Shown: positions 17,982-27,794, counted from the first letter of the stretch. The stretch: 64,000 nt of DNA from Prorocentrum cordatum (GCA_963575745.1 CAUYUJ010012224.1:1-64000), one strand, 5' to 3'. Notes: generated from the sequence alone by a model not told the origin. Program-made: numbers and translations.

Positions 17982-18836
17982 ATGGCTTGCGCGATCTGTT
18001 TGGAGATTGTATCGGAGCAGGGGTTCACGCTACCGTGCTCTCACGCGTTTCACGTTCACTGCGTCGCTGAGTGCATTGAGGGCGATGGCTCCATCATATG
18101 CCCTGTCTGTCGGGCTGTGCATCTGAGCATTCGGGAGAACGTCGACGCGTCGGTGGCAGCAGCGACTGGCCCATCTCCGTGGGACGAGAGGCCAGCGATC
18201 GACAACGCGGCCGCAGACATCATGAACTACACGCCGCCCGTGCCAGCTCACGTCGCGATGCTGCATTGCCCGCGCGTCATCATGGCCAACGGTGAGTTCA
18301 GGAACACGTCAGACAGGAGGATGGAGTGGAGTCCTGTTCGGGTTCGCGGCTCCGAGTTTCGAGGGCAGTGGTTGCGCCTGCAGTGCGGCTTCACCGTTAC
18401 CGACACGGACGTCAACAACATTGCAGTTGAGCGCTTGCCCATCTGCCCCATGCATGGCCATCGAGTATACGTGCTCGACCACTTGGAGAACACGTCCTTC
18501 TACAGCTGCGCTTCCGCCGCTCACGACGACCAAGCCGACCCTGCCGTGTTCGAGTGCCCATTCGACTATGCCACTCAGCACCCGTTCGTCTTGCAGCCAG
18601 CCCCCGCGCCGATAGAGGTGATACAGCCAGACCCCGAGCCGATAGAGGTGACCGATGAGGAAGAAGATGCCATGTCGCAGGACAGCCTCATTACGGTGCC
18701 AGACCCTGGAGAAGAAGATGAAGATGTCGCTCGGCTTCGTAGTATCATGGAAGGCTCCTGGGAGCCCGACAGCCCAACCTCGAGCATTTTCGAGGATAGC
18801 GTAGCACGGCTAGTCGAGATATATAGCAGCTCTTGA
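17982..18836 (+). CDS. RING-H2 zinc-finger protein, probable E3 ubiquitin ligase
   Basis: 284 residues. The first 45 form a RING-H2 finger: CAIC, then PCSHAFHVHC (Cys, His, His, Cys), then CPVC, giving the eight metal ligands. RING fingers recruit E2 enzymes for ubiquitin transfer. The finger sits at the very N-terminus, unusual but known. The middle (about 75-200) has paired Cys/His residues (LHCPRV, LPICPMHGHRVYVLDH, FECPFDY) that might form another metal site. The C-terminus is acidic with a PIEV.QPDPEPIEV duplication and Ser/Asp-rich tail; no membrane segment. The frame is intact. Start chosen because the finger begins at residue 3 and a DinoSL relic ends 2 nt upstream. Substrate unknown. 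Confidence 0.82.
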   Translation: MACAICLEIVSEQGFTLPCSHAFHVHCVAECIEGDGSIICPVCRAVHLSIRENVDASVAAATGPSPWDERPAIDNAAADIMNYTPPVPAHVAMLHCPRVIMANGEFRNTSDRRMEWSPVRVRGSEFRGQWLRLQCGFTVTDTDVNNIAVERLPICPMHGHRVYVLDHLENTSFYSCASAAHDDQADPAVFECPFDYATQHPFVLQPAPAPIEVIQPDPEPIEVTDEEEDAMSQDSLITVPDPGEEDEDVARLRSIMEGSWEPDSPTSSIFEDSVARLVEIYSSS

Positions 18837-19440
18837 GTCTGGGGCAAAGCCCTGGGGACTGCATGCTAAGCTTGAGTCGCGCCGTCGCAGTTGAAAACAG
18901 ACCCCGTCATCATCTTAGCGCTAACATGTTTCAAAAGCGATTGAAACATGTTGGGTTGTGACAAAAACTGAGCCCGTCATCGTCGAACTGCATCGTTTGA
19001 GCTCCAACGAGGGGGGGGATTGGTAAAGGTGTCGCTGATCCCTGAAACCACCAGAGATCTGGACTAGCGAAACTGGGCTAACAAAAAACTAAACTGATCA
19101 TCCAGGACAATACCCATCAGCAACAACCAAAGAGACCCACGGGGCAGGGGGGGCGGGGCTCCAAAATCCAAACCGGCACCGATCAGACCCACCAGGCTGG
19201 ACAGATCCGCACCCGCGCGCCCACCGAGGATTCCCATATCTAACGCATATCTGTCAGGGGGGAGTGTTAGATATAGATCCCTGTAACTGTCGCAACTTTT
19301 ATATCCGGCAGCATATCTAACAGGGGGCAGGTGTTAGATATGGGGGCTGCTTAGGGGGCTGATTGGGCACAGATGGGGCCTCCAGGGATCGGTCACTTGG
19401 CCCTTGCGGCCGCGGTGACCTCTTGCGCTCCTCCCCCTTC
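18837..19440. other. Intergenic region with several palindromes
   Basis: No gene. An inverted repeat AACATGTTTC...GAAACATGTT lies at about 18924-18953. Two ATATCTAAC...GTTAGATAT pairs surround G-runs at about 19230-19275 and 19305-19342. Confidence 0.6.
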
Positions 19441-19443
19441 CCT

Positions 19444-19464
19444 CTAGAGCAACTTTGGCCCAAG
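19444..19464 (+). other. Possible DinoSL relic
   Basis: GCAACTTTGGCCCAAG matches 13 of the last 16 DinoSL positions; the 5' part is lost. It is 43 nt upstream of the next ATG. Confidence 0.5.
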
Positions 19465-19507
19465 CTGACCACGGTTCCGAACCTCGGCCAAGTCACTTCT
19501 GCAACAT

Positions 19508-20548
19508 ATGCCGCCGAAGCGCCCCGCTGACCAGCTCCCGAAGCCGATGATGGAAGCCGCCGATGCGCTCAAGGCCCAGGGGCTGGAGGTGACTGGCGAG
19601 AACCTGGCTGTGCTCCCTCACGCGATTCGCGTGAAGGCTTTCAGCTCACTGAACACCGCCCTCAATACCAGGTTCCAGGATAAGGCGGTGCTGTTCAAGA
19701 ACTTACAGGACGATAACGACAAGAGGGAGTACCTGGCCAGCTTCATGATCGACCCGAAGAGCGGCGGCACCATGACCAACAAATCCAGCCGAGAGGTGAT
19801 CGAGAAGACGACCAAGAAGGCCCGCTGGGTCACGTTGGAGCAGTACGGGGGGCCGCTCTTCTTGAACAGCATGGAGCACGCGAAAATCGCCTTGGAGGGC
19901 GAGCCTAGTCGACCCCACGAGAACAAGAAGCTGGCGGATACTGGAGTGCAACAGTTCAGGGTGGAGGTCACAGAGGAGGTCTTCGAGAAGGTCCTCAAGG
20001 AGAGTGCGGAGCTCGCAAAACAAGTTGAGCTTTCCGCTGAGGAGTTCGAGCCCGTGGCGAACGTGCTGAAAGATAAGGACTTGTCTGGGCCCTCGTCGGC
20101 TGATTGCTCCACCAAGCCACCGATGAAGAGACAGCGTCAAAGCAGACGCGCCACGCCAGCCGCGACCGAACCCGACCCGCCCGCTGGGCCCGATCCAGCG
20201 ACCAAGGCTTCGCAGGAGAGCTTGGCGAAGGAGCTGAGTGAGTTGAAGAAGTTCTACGATAAGTCGAAGAAGGAGCTGGACGAGGCGAAGCTCATCGAGC
20301 AGAAGCTGGCCTCGAAGGCTTGGGGTGGCGCAGCGACCGACTACCTGAAGGAGGCCGTGGACAAGATGAGGACTGAAATGGGTCAGGCGTTCAACTTCTG
20401 GGCGGAGACGAAGGGTAAGACGCGCGCCAACAACCAAGAGAGGGACGCAGACTCCGCGTCGGCCAAAGCCATGCTCACCGAGAAGAAGAGGGAGTACGAC
20501 ACGTTCAAGACTAACACGTTGAGCGAGTTCCTCAAGTTCAAGAAGTAA
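19508..20548 (+). CDS. Unknown dinoflagellate protein, coiled-coil C-terminus
   Basis: 346 residues. I do not recognise a characterised family. The N-terminal ~190 residues look globular; a WVTLEQYGGPLFLNSMEHAK stretch resembles what I recall from uncharacterised dinoflagellate proteins linked to mobile DNA. A basic/Pro-rich linker (KPPMKRQRQSRR) may be a nuclear signal. From about residue 225 the sequence is Lys/Glu/Leu-rich with heptads, ending FLKFKK. Frame intact. Start: first ATG after the possible SL relic, and the upstream region has a different composition. A 10-base A tract at about 20646 follows the gene, before module C. Confidence 0.7.
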   Translation: MPPKRPADQLPKPMMEAADALKAQGLEVTGENLAVLPHAIRVKAFSSLNTALNTRFQDKAVLFKNLQDDNDKREYLASFMIDPKSGGTMTNKSSREVIEKTTKKARWVTLEQYGGPLFLNSMEHAKIALEGEPSRPHENKKLADTGVQQFRVEVTEEVFEKVLKESAELAKQVELSAEEFEPVANVLKDKDLSGPSSADCSTKPPMKRQRQSRRATPAATEPDPPAGPDPATKASQESLAKELSELKKFYDKSKKELDEAKLIEQKLASKAWGGAATDYLKEAVDKMRTEMGQAFNFWAETKGKTRANNQERDADSASAKAMLTEKKREYDTFKTNTLSEFLKFKK

Positions 20549-20694
20549 GCAGCGTCGGAGTTGCCAGCGACAGAGCGTGCACACTACACTACTCACCAAA
20601 CAGGGAGCCTCGGCATGCTTCGGGGCAGCTAGCTCGCCGTCCGCTGACAAAAAAAAAAGTTGCATCACCCAACCGCGCCATTACTGCTACATCA

Positions 20695-21385
20695 GAGCTG
20701 ACAACATCATCATCACCATCATTACCACCAGCAACCTACTACCTTCGGGGGGGCTACGTTCGAAAATCCAAACCAGAACTGTTGGCAACAGTTCTGGTTT
20801 GGATTTTGCTTCGGGAAAATATGTACACCCCCTCCTTGCCTTCCCCCTGGGCCTCGCCTTGGGCGCCCGCCTTTGGTGCCCAGTTGGACCTCTGGGCTCC
20901 CGCCCCGAAAGGCGATCTCCCCTTGGGCCGCTTGTGGGTCCCCTGCGTCGTCGTCATCGTTATCGTCATCCGCCATCGTCGACGCTTCAAGCATCCACCA
21001 TCGTCACACTGGGGCCCAGCCTTGGCTTCCCCTTGGGTGCCCGCCTTGGGTGCCCAGTTGGACCGTTGGGCTCCCGCCCCGAAAGGCGACCTCTTGTTGG
21101 GCCTCTCCTTTTGGGTTGCCTGCGTCGTCGTCATCGTTATCATCATCCGCCATGGTCAACGATTAAAGCATCCACCATCGTCACATTGGGTTGGACCTCT
21201 GGGCCCCCGCCCCGAAATGCGACCTCCTGGGGGACCAAGGGGGGGCCCAGGGGAACCAAGGGGACCAAGGAGACCAAGGGGGACCGAGGAGTGGTACCAA
21301 AGGGGGGCCAAGGGGTACCGATGGGCACCCAGGGGGGACCATGGGGACCAAGGGGGGCCGACGGTGGGAGCATCGTGATCGCCCT
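20695..21385 (+). repeat. Upstream module, copy C
   Basis: Starts GAGCTGACAACATCATCATC like copy B and is nearly identical to it for ~600 bp: hairpin, two ~190-bp units, GGGGACCAAGG tail. Ends a few bases before the DinoSL relic at 21392. Confidence 0.87.
20763..20807. other. Perfect 21-bp-stem hairpin in module C
   Basis: Arm AAAATCCAAACCAGAACTGT plus T, loop GGC, and the exact inverse arm. It could be a structured 5' UTR/promoter element, a terminator-like structure, or the terminus of a mobile element. Confidence 0.93.
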
Positions 21386-21391
21386 TATCAT

Positions 21392-21412
21392 CCGAAGCCG
21401 TTGTGGCCCAAT
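21392..21412 (+). other. DinoSL relic (16 of 21 positions)
   Basis: CCGAAGCCGTTGTGGCCCAA compared with the leader; 19 nt upstream of the ATG cluster at 21432. Confidence 0.62.
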
Positions 21413-21431
21413 CCACCCCGACAGACTGGCA

Positions 21432-23584
21432 ATGATGATGTGTCGTTTGCTATTCCTGCCTGTGTTTCTCGCAGTGGGGATTCGGCAACAGCTTGGCCTG
21501 ACGAGCAAGTCAACAAAAGTGAGTGGCCGCTCGAAAGTTGCGAAGGCTGTGAAACCTACCGTCGGCACCGATCTGTCTGAGTGGTTGCGTTCAAAATACA
21601 AGCGAGGCCAATTGTCAGCTAAAGATGTGAGAGTGGCGGCTTCAAAAGAGAAGGATGGGGATGTTCACATGCCACGTTGTGGTTCGTCTGGTAAGCACGA
21701 GAGAAACATTTCCAGAAATTTAATTCGTTGCCTTTCGAAGAGATCTGAAAGGCCACCCGTTTACGTTGCCAAGTGTGTGTTTTGGGACCCTCTCAATGCG
21801 GAGTCATTCGGAGATGACGTATTTTTCCAGTTGCCGCACGAAATAATGGAATACGAGATTGACAAACATGGCGTCGATCATTTTACGCACATCGAAGATG
21901 ACCACCCCGTTTTTCGGATTCGTGAAGAGTGGTGTCAGCGAGTTGACTTACATCCAGATGCGGCCAGTTCTGTTGTTCCAATTTCTGTGTGGGGCGATTC
22001 TGCTGGGTTCTTGACGCGCGACAGCATCTATCTTATGTTGTGGGGCCCAATCGGCGGGGCTGACCGCGCCCGACACTGGTTCGCATCGCGGGGAAAGCGA
22101 GTGTGTTGCGGTTGTGGGTGCCACGGACGGCACACATTCGATTCCTTTGTTCGGGTTCTGGTGTGGGCGATGGAGGTCTCCCTGACAGGCAAGTGGCCAT
22201 CGACGAGGCATGACGGAGTCCGCTTTGCAGACTCCAAGCTGCCAGGCCGCGGGGACACGTACCTTGCATCCCGCTCCCCCTCGTCCTCCCCCTCCTCCCC
22301 CTCGCCCCCGCATGTAGGCCTAATCTCAGGTGAGGTCACAGTATCGGTAACTGCTTGGCAGCATTCCCCCTCCGCTGGGGGGAGGGGGGAATGCTTAACA
22401 GATCCTAAGATGCATCGACCTCTGACGGCTCTTGCCTTGCCTTACCTTGCCTCATCTTCATGCCGCTCCCCGTCGCCCTCCCCTCCCTTTTTCTCCACAA
22501 CACACATCTCGTTTTCAAAAATATCCCCCAAAATGGGCGGGCGAGGGGGCGGGGGGGAGTAAGGTACAAGTCCCTGAGCAGCTCCAGGTGACAGATGGCG
22601 GGCCGCAAGAGCTCGCAAAGGAGATTCGCTTCGGGCGCGCATGGGCGCGTGCCAAAAAAAGGGTGATTGGTCATGGATGCAACAATTTCTCGGCGTATCT
22701 GGGTAGGGCGGGGAAGGCGACAATAAAATTGCATGTTGGAAATGCAAAGCTGGCTATAACACGGAATTCCCCTACACAGATGCGTCCCTCGCGGCCGCAT
22801 GGCGGACGACTTCTGTTTCCGACCTCTCGTTTCGACTTGAAATGCTATCTGGCCTTCGATATGCGAGCCCCTTCTGGAGCATACCAGGCTTTATATTGGA
22901 CTACGTGACTATAGATTTAATGCACGCAGGGGACCTCGGGTGTTTGCAATATTTTCTCGCCAACGTATTGCTCGAGATTTTTGATCGCATGGGCGGTGTT
23001 GTCTCGCGCCCGTGTGGGACATTCGGCCACTTAACGCTCTTGATGTCGATTTGTTCTAAGAGCCTTGGTTTGGAGAGCCCGCCATGGAATTGGATCACAA
23101 TGAATATGATCAAGACAAGTGGGAAAAACCCGAAAATGAAGTTGAAGGCGTCTGAAACCCGCAGGCTGCTAAAATGCACGCGGCTCCTCATTGAGCGGTT
23201 CTTCCCCCCCCGAGATGCCCACGAACAGCTGGTTTTCGATTGTGTGGATGCTGTTCATCATATATACGTTGAACTGCACCGATGGGACCGCTATGCTTCG
23301 CCGCCGAAGTGTGCAAGATGGGCGCGTGTGTTTGTCACGCTTTACGGTGAACTTAACAAATGGGCAGTGGCAGAGAATTTAATGGATCTTTCACGCGGTA
23401 TAAATTTTACCCGAAGTTCCACCAATTCGTTGAATTGTTCGAAAGAGAAGTGCCAAAGTATGGGTCGGCAGCTGATTTTTGGTGCTGCGCCGACGAATCG
23501 GCGATAGGTGCTGCAATTCATGTGGCCGCGCGCTGTCACGCAAAGTACTTGCACAGGTCAATCATATGCAGGCACCGCCTGTGA
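21432..23584 (+). pseudogene. Transposon-type protein of a dinoflagellate-wide family, broken
   Basis: Exon 1 (21432-22258) holds VWGDSAGFLTRDSIYLMLW and the Cys motif KRVCCGCGCHGRHT followed by TRHDG. After an intron the frame continues through QKKGDWSWMQQFLG, CWKCKAGYNTEFPYTDASLA, IPGFILDYVTIDLMHAGDLG, and finally YKFYPKFHQFVELF, DESAIGAA and LHRSIICRHRL. The order and spacing (WGD, CGCxGRHT, GDW, CWxC, DxxH/DLG, YPKxH, DEsxIG, LHRsxixrhR) match abundant uncharacterised dinoflagellate proteins that I take to be DDE-type transposases; that function is inferred. Lesions: TAG at 22704-22706 where a Trp is expected, and a one-base shift at about 23399. A DinoSL relic and module C lie upstream. 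Confidence 0.65.
22259..22594 (+). other. Probable GT-AG intron
   Basis: Joining ...GGGGACAC (22258) to ATGGCGGGCC (22595) restores the frame leading into QKKGDWSW. The insert is pyrimidine-rich with a GCATTCCCCC...GGGGGGAATGC hairpin. Boundaries are a best guess; a few alternative AGs exist. Confidence 0.55.
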
Positions 23585-23799
23585 GAACAACAATAGCTTA
23601 CCCACGCGTATGGCTTTTGGTCATCACGTGGTCGCTGCAAAAAATGAAGGGAATCCTGAGTCTCTATCCTCTATAATCCGCTTGGCTCCGCCGTGGCCTT
23701 CCGCCCCGTCGTTCCCCCTGGCGCTCGCCGTTTGGGATCCACGCGCTTGTTTCCCTCAACTGTGGGCGTCCCTTTAGGTAGCTTCCTTTTGGCACTAGG
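23585..23799. other. Unassigned stretch after the pseudogene
   Basis: Probably its 3' untranslated region; nothing else recognised. Confidence 0.4.
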
Positions 23800-24065
23800 T
23801 GTACATTATGTATATGTATATGTTTATGTGTAAATATGTATGCAAATATGTATGTGCATGTGTTTGTATGTCTATGTAAATGATCATGTGCGGATACGCA
23901 TGCATATCACGCACGTGCATACACGCACGTACGCGTATGAACGTATATATATATGAATATATATACACCATATACCACAGTTATATGCTTTAAGATATAC
24001 ATAGGTATGTATATATATATATGTATATATTATATTATGTTATATATGCACATGTATGTGCGTAT
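23800..24065. repeat. TATATG/ACGTAC-rich simple sequence
   Basis: Alternating TA/TG/CA tract including a (TA)n run at about 24010-24045. Counterpart of 14569-14737. Confidence 0.8.
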
Positions 24066-24068
24066 ACA

Positions 24069-24313
24069 TCACGATCGTGGGTGCTCGACCACGATCGTGG
24101 ATCCTCGATCGCGATCGTGGATCTTTGACCACGATCGTGGATCCCCGATCTACGATCGGGGATATCAGGATCCGCGATCACGATCGTGGATCCTCGATCA
24201 CGATCGTGGATCCACGATCTACGATCGGGGATTTCTAGATCCACGATCACGATCGTGGATCCGCGATCATGATCGTGGATCCACGATAAAGAACGTTGAT
24301 CGGAAGCCCAGGG
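24069..24313. mobile_element. GATCGTGG palindromic TIR element (copy 2, inverted)
   Basis: The reverse complement follows copy 1 (14290-14568) unit by unit, including the AAATCCCCGATCGTAGATCG block and the CCCTGGGCTTCCGATC terminus, here inverted at 24313. The other terminal repeat is missing. The TIR end again abuts an R79 array. Confidence 0.78.
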
Positions 24314-25480
24314 CAGGGTGTGGCAGGCGTTGAACTCCCTCGACGCCGCAGGGGGTGCTCTGGGGGTGGGGGGCCCTATGCGTTGCAGGCTCCCAGCGCG
24401 TGGCAGGCGTGGCGCTGCCTCGACGCCGCAGGGGGTGCGCCTGGGGTGGGGGCCCTGTGCGCTGCAGGCTCCCAGGGCGTGGCGGGCGCGGCATTTCCTC
24501 GACGCCACAGGGGGCGCGCTGGGGGTGGGGGCCCCATGCGTCGCATGCTCCCGGGGCGTGGCAGGCGCGGCATTTCCGCGACGCTACAGGGGGAGCGCTG
24601 GGGGGGGGCACTATGCGCTGCAGGCTCCCAGGGCGCGGCACGCGCGGCATTTCCATGACGCCGCAGGGGGGCGCGCTGGGGTCGGGGGCCTTATGCGCTG
24701 CAGGCTCGCAGGGCGTGGCTGGCGTGGCATTCCCTCGACGCCACATAATGGGTGCGCTGGGGGTGGGGGGCCTATGCGTCGCAGGCTCGCAGGGCGTGGC
24801 ATGCGTGGCATTCCCTCGACGCCGCAGGGTGCGCGGTGGGCGCGAGGGCCCTATGCGTCGCAGGCTCGCAGGGCGTGGCAGGCGTGGCATTTCCTCGACG
24901 CCACAGGGAGTGCGCTGGGGGCGGGAGTCCTATGGGCTGCAGGCTCGCATGGCGTGGCAGGCGTGGCATTTCCTCGACGCCGCAAGGGGGTGCGCTGGGA
25001 GTGGGGGCCCTGCGCGTCGCAGGCTCGCAGGGCGTGGCAGGCGTGGCATTTCCTCGACGCCACAGGGGGTGCGCTGGGGGTGGGGGCTCTATGCGTCGCA
25101 GGCTCGCAGGGCGTGGCATGCGTGGCATTCCCTCGACGCCGCAGGGGGCGCGGTGGGCGTGGGGGCCCTATGCGTTGCAGGCTCGCAGGGCGTGGCAGGC
25201 GTGGCATTTCCGCGACGCCACATAATGGGCGCGCTGGGGGCGGGGGCCCTATGCGCTACAGGCTCCCAGGGCGTGGCAAGCGTGGCATTTCATCGACGCC
25301 ACAGGGGGTGCTCTGGGGGTGGGGGCCGTGCGCTGCAGGCTCCCAGGGCGCGGCAGGCGCGTTATTTCCTCGACGCCACAGGGGGTGCGCTGGGGGCGAG
25401 GGCCCCATGCGTGACGGGCTCGCAGGGCGTGGCAGGCGCGGCATTTCCTCGACGCCACAGGGAGTGCGCTGGTGGTGGGA
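24314..25480 (+). repeat. R79 satellite array 2, about 15 units
   Basis: Same unit and same plus-strand orientation as array 1, with GCGTCGCAGGCTCGCAGG variants. Long frames on both strands are artefacts of the period. Confidence 0.92.
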
Positions 25481-25505
25481 GCTCGTATCTTGTTAAGAAC
25501 TGTAA

Positions 25506-25520
25506 ACACCTTGGCTCAAG
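25506..25520 (+). other. Partial DinoSL relic
   Basis: TTGGCTCAAG, the last 10 leader bases, is perfect; 12 of the 3'-most 15 positions match. It is followed at 25529-25556 by a perfect 11-bp hairpin (GCGCGCCTGCG, loop CTCTCA). Confidence 0.5.
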
Positions 25521-25655
25521 CCGGCTCGGCGCGCCTGCGCTCTCACGCAGGCGCGCTCCTGTAGTGCTACTTCAGAGCACCTCCCGACCTGCGCGCGGCA
25601 GCCATGCCTCCCAAAATCGCCGTGGACGCGCTGCCACCTCCATGTTTGGCGATGA

Positions 25656-26348
25656 AGAGTTCTTCCCGCGCACGTGGGCATGGAGGTGAGATTCACCGCC
25701 AAGGTGTCCAAGCGCAAGGGCTTGATCCAGGAGCAGAAAGCCACCATCGTGAGCTTCGCGTTCGAATGCAGCGACCAGGACAGGTACGACGCCTGCGCTC
25801 CGGGAGAGATCTTCCGCCCGCGCTGCCTGCCTGCCGGAATCTGGATGCAGATGCACAAGTTCGAGAAGCAGAGCCCAGACGTGGTGGAAGCCCTCGTTAA
25901 CTCCTTCGGGATCCAGAAAGAGAAGGCGAACGGCCTGTGCTGCTTCCCGCTCATGGAGGCGCACCTCAAGCGGCAGAGCGCCAACATTGTGCACCGGGTC
26001 AAGAGGTTCGGGCACGCGCTCACGCACGGGCGCTTCCTGAAGTCCACCGAGTCACAGGGCCAGACGATCCGCACCGGGGTGACCATCGACTGCGCGCAGG
26101 ACACGAGAATTGGCAGACCAGAGGAAAGAGCAGAGAACTGGTGGATGCACTTGTACGTGATGCTCAGCAGAGCCACTTGCATGGACGATATGCTATTACT
26201 TCGGCCGCCGCCAAGGGAGGTCCTGCAGAAAGGCCCGCCTCCGTCCGTGCTCAAAGCCCTCCAGAAATTCGATGAGCGCATCGCCACGGATACGCGGGAG
26301 ATCGAGGCCCTAGCCCTGAAACGCCACTGGATCCTGCCAGCGGCGTGA
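25656..26348 (+). pseudogene. PIF1-family helicase, intronless C-terminal fragment
   Basis: Open for 230 codons after an in-frame TGA (25653). It aligns with the 3' part of the copy at 8164-11261: LPAHVGMEVRF (versus PAHVGMRIRL), motif V TESQGQTIRTGVTIDC, motif VI LYVMLSRATCMDDMLLLRPP, and a shared C-terminal GPP.SV..L..F tail. Motifs I-IV are absent, so it cannot be a functional helicase by itself. The intron of the first copy is absent, and a partial DinoSL lies 136 nt upstream, together suggesting a truncated retrocopy. The part present has no frameshift. An exon of a larger gene is the alternative, but the upstream 1.2 kb is satellite. Confidence 0.75.
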
Positions 26349-26974
26349 GGTCGTTGGAACGCACGGCCGCCAGAGTCTTTCCGACAAAGGCAGGGCTGTC
26401 AAGCCGCGTCGCATTCGCGCGGCCCGTGCCGCTCCTGGACGATGTCGGAGCGTCCTACAGGCTTGGGTTGTCGTGGCAACCACAGCCCAGAGATTTTTCA
26501 TCGAATGGGCACTCGCATATCGCACGCAGGCGGATCACGTTTGCCATGCGCGCTTTTTGCGGGCGCACCTCAGAGACTCTCCGTCGAAGAGACGCGGCGA
26601 CAGACGTGTGGAAACTGCATGAGGCTTAGAAGAAGTAGACCGACCGAGGAAAGAAAGGGAGGCAGGGGTGCGGGATAACGCAGCATGAGGCGAGGGGGTG
26701 TGATTTGCATCAATTGCCACAGTAGGCCCCCTGACTAATCGAGCTGTGGCAAATCGTTTTGCATCACCTCATTGGTTGTTGCGACCCCAGGAAAAGGCCC
26801 TCGGTGACCACCTCGAGCTTTTCCCGATGAGTGATGGAAAGCGGGGAACAGGGAGGAGGTTCATGAAGTAGTGTGTCGGATGACAAAATAGGGAAATATT
26901 CGCGACGTGGGCTTAAAACGCAGGACTGCGCAGAGATGATAATAAGCAGCATAAGCACATAATATTTAACTTAG
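26349..26974. other. Unassigned; one stem-loop
   Basis: No gene. TTGCCACAG...CTGTGGCAA at about 26716-26752, with TGATTTGCATCA/TTTGCATCAC flanks, forms an imperfect foldback. Confidence 0.5.
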
Positions 26975-26999
26975 GTATGTGGGGTTCCTCGGTAGCGTA
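26975..26999 (+). repeat. 25-bp dispersed repeat, copy 1
   Basis: Begins GTATGTGGGGTTCCTCGG; identical to 29717-29741. The downstream sequences differ. Confidence 0.85.
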
Positions 27000-27244
27000 A
27001 TCCCACCAGCCCTCTGGGCGTCGGTGGTTTAACGAGTTTCCTCCTCCACCCCTCCCGCTTCCCCCTTCGGGGAGGGGTTTACCCCTCCCCCTACCCCCTC
27101 CCCACTGACCTGGACAGGGGGTTCCGCGGCGCGCCGGAGCGCCCAAAATCGACCCCTGGGAGGGCTACAGTTCGACACCCCTCACGAGGATCGTGGTTCC
27201 TGAGGGGGGGACTGTAATTAGGGAGCCCCCCTTCGTTGATCGAT
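27000..27244. other. Unassigned stretch
   Basis: C/T- and G-rich unique sequence; nothing recognised. Confidence 0.4.
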
Positions 27245-27490
27245 CTCCTCCAAGATGGCTCCGAGGCCCCCCAAGAGGCCCCCAGGAGGCCCCCAAGAGA
27301 CCCCCAAGAGGCCCCAAGAGACCCTCCAGAGGCACCCAAGAAGCGCCCAGGAGGCCCCAAGAAACGCCCAGGAGGCCCCCAAAGGCCCCAAGATGGCCCC
27401 AAGATGCCCCAAGAGGCCCCCAGGAGGCCCCAAAGAGGATCCCGAACGGCCCACAGAGGCCCCCCCGAGGCACCCAAGACGCAGAAAAGC
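27245..27490 (+). repeat. CCCAAGAGGC/CCCAGGAGGC tandem repeat
   Basis: Imperfect ~10-12-bp units; same family at 30285-30550 and 30830-30930. Confidence 0.85.
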
Positions 27491-27654
27491 CCCTCAGGAC
27501 GACCCTCTATTCGCCTGGGCGTCGTTTCTGGACGGGCTGGTGGGGATACGCGAAGCGTCTAGAATTTTCCCCATATCCTAAGATGGGGTTCTGGTTATTT
27601 CCGGGACGCCTCCTATTCATCCTTCTCCTTCTCCTTCTCCTCACCTCTCCTCCT

Positions 27655-27788
27655 CATACCCAGGCTTACTCATACAGAGACTTACCCACACTCAGACTTA
27701 CTCATATTCGGCCTTACCCAAAATTACTCATACTCAGACATACTCATACTCAGACCTGCTCCTACTCAGACTTACTCATGCTGAGACT
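27655..27788 (+). repeat. CTTACTCATACTCAGA repeat
   Basis: About eight imperfect ~16-bp units. Confidence 0.8.
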
Positions 27789-27794
27789 CAAGCA

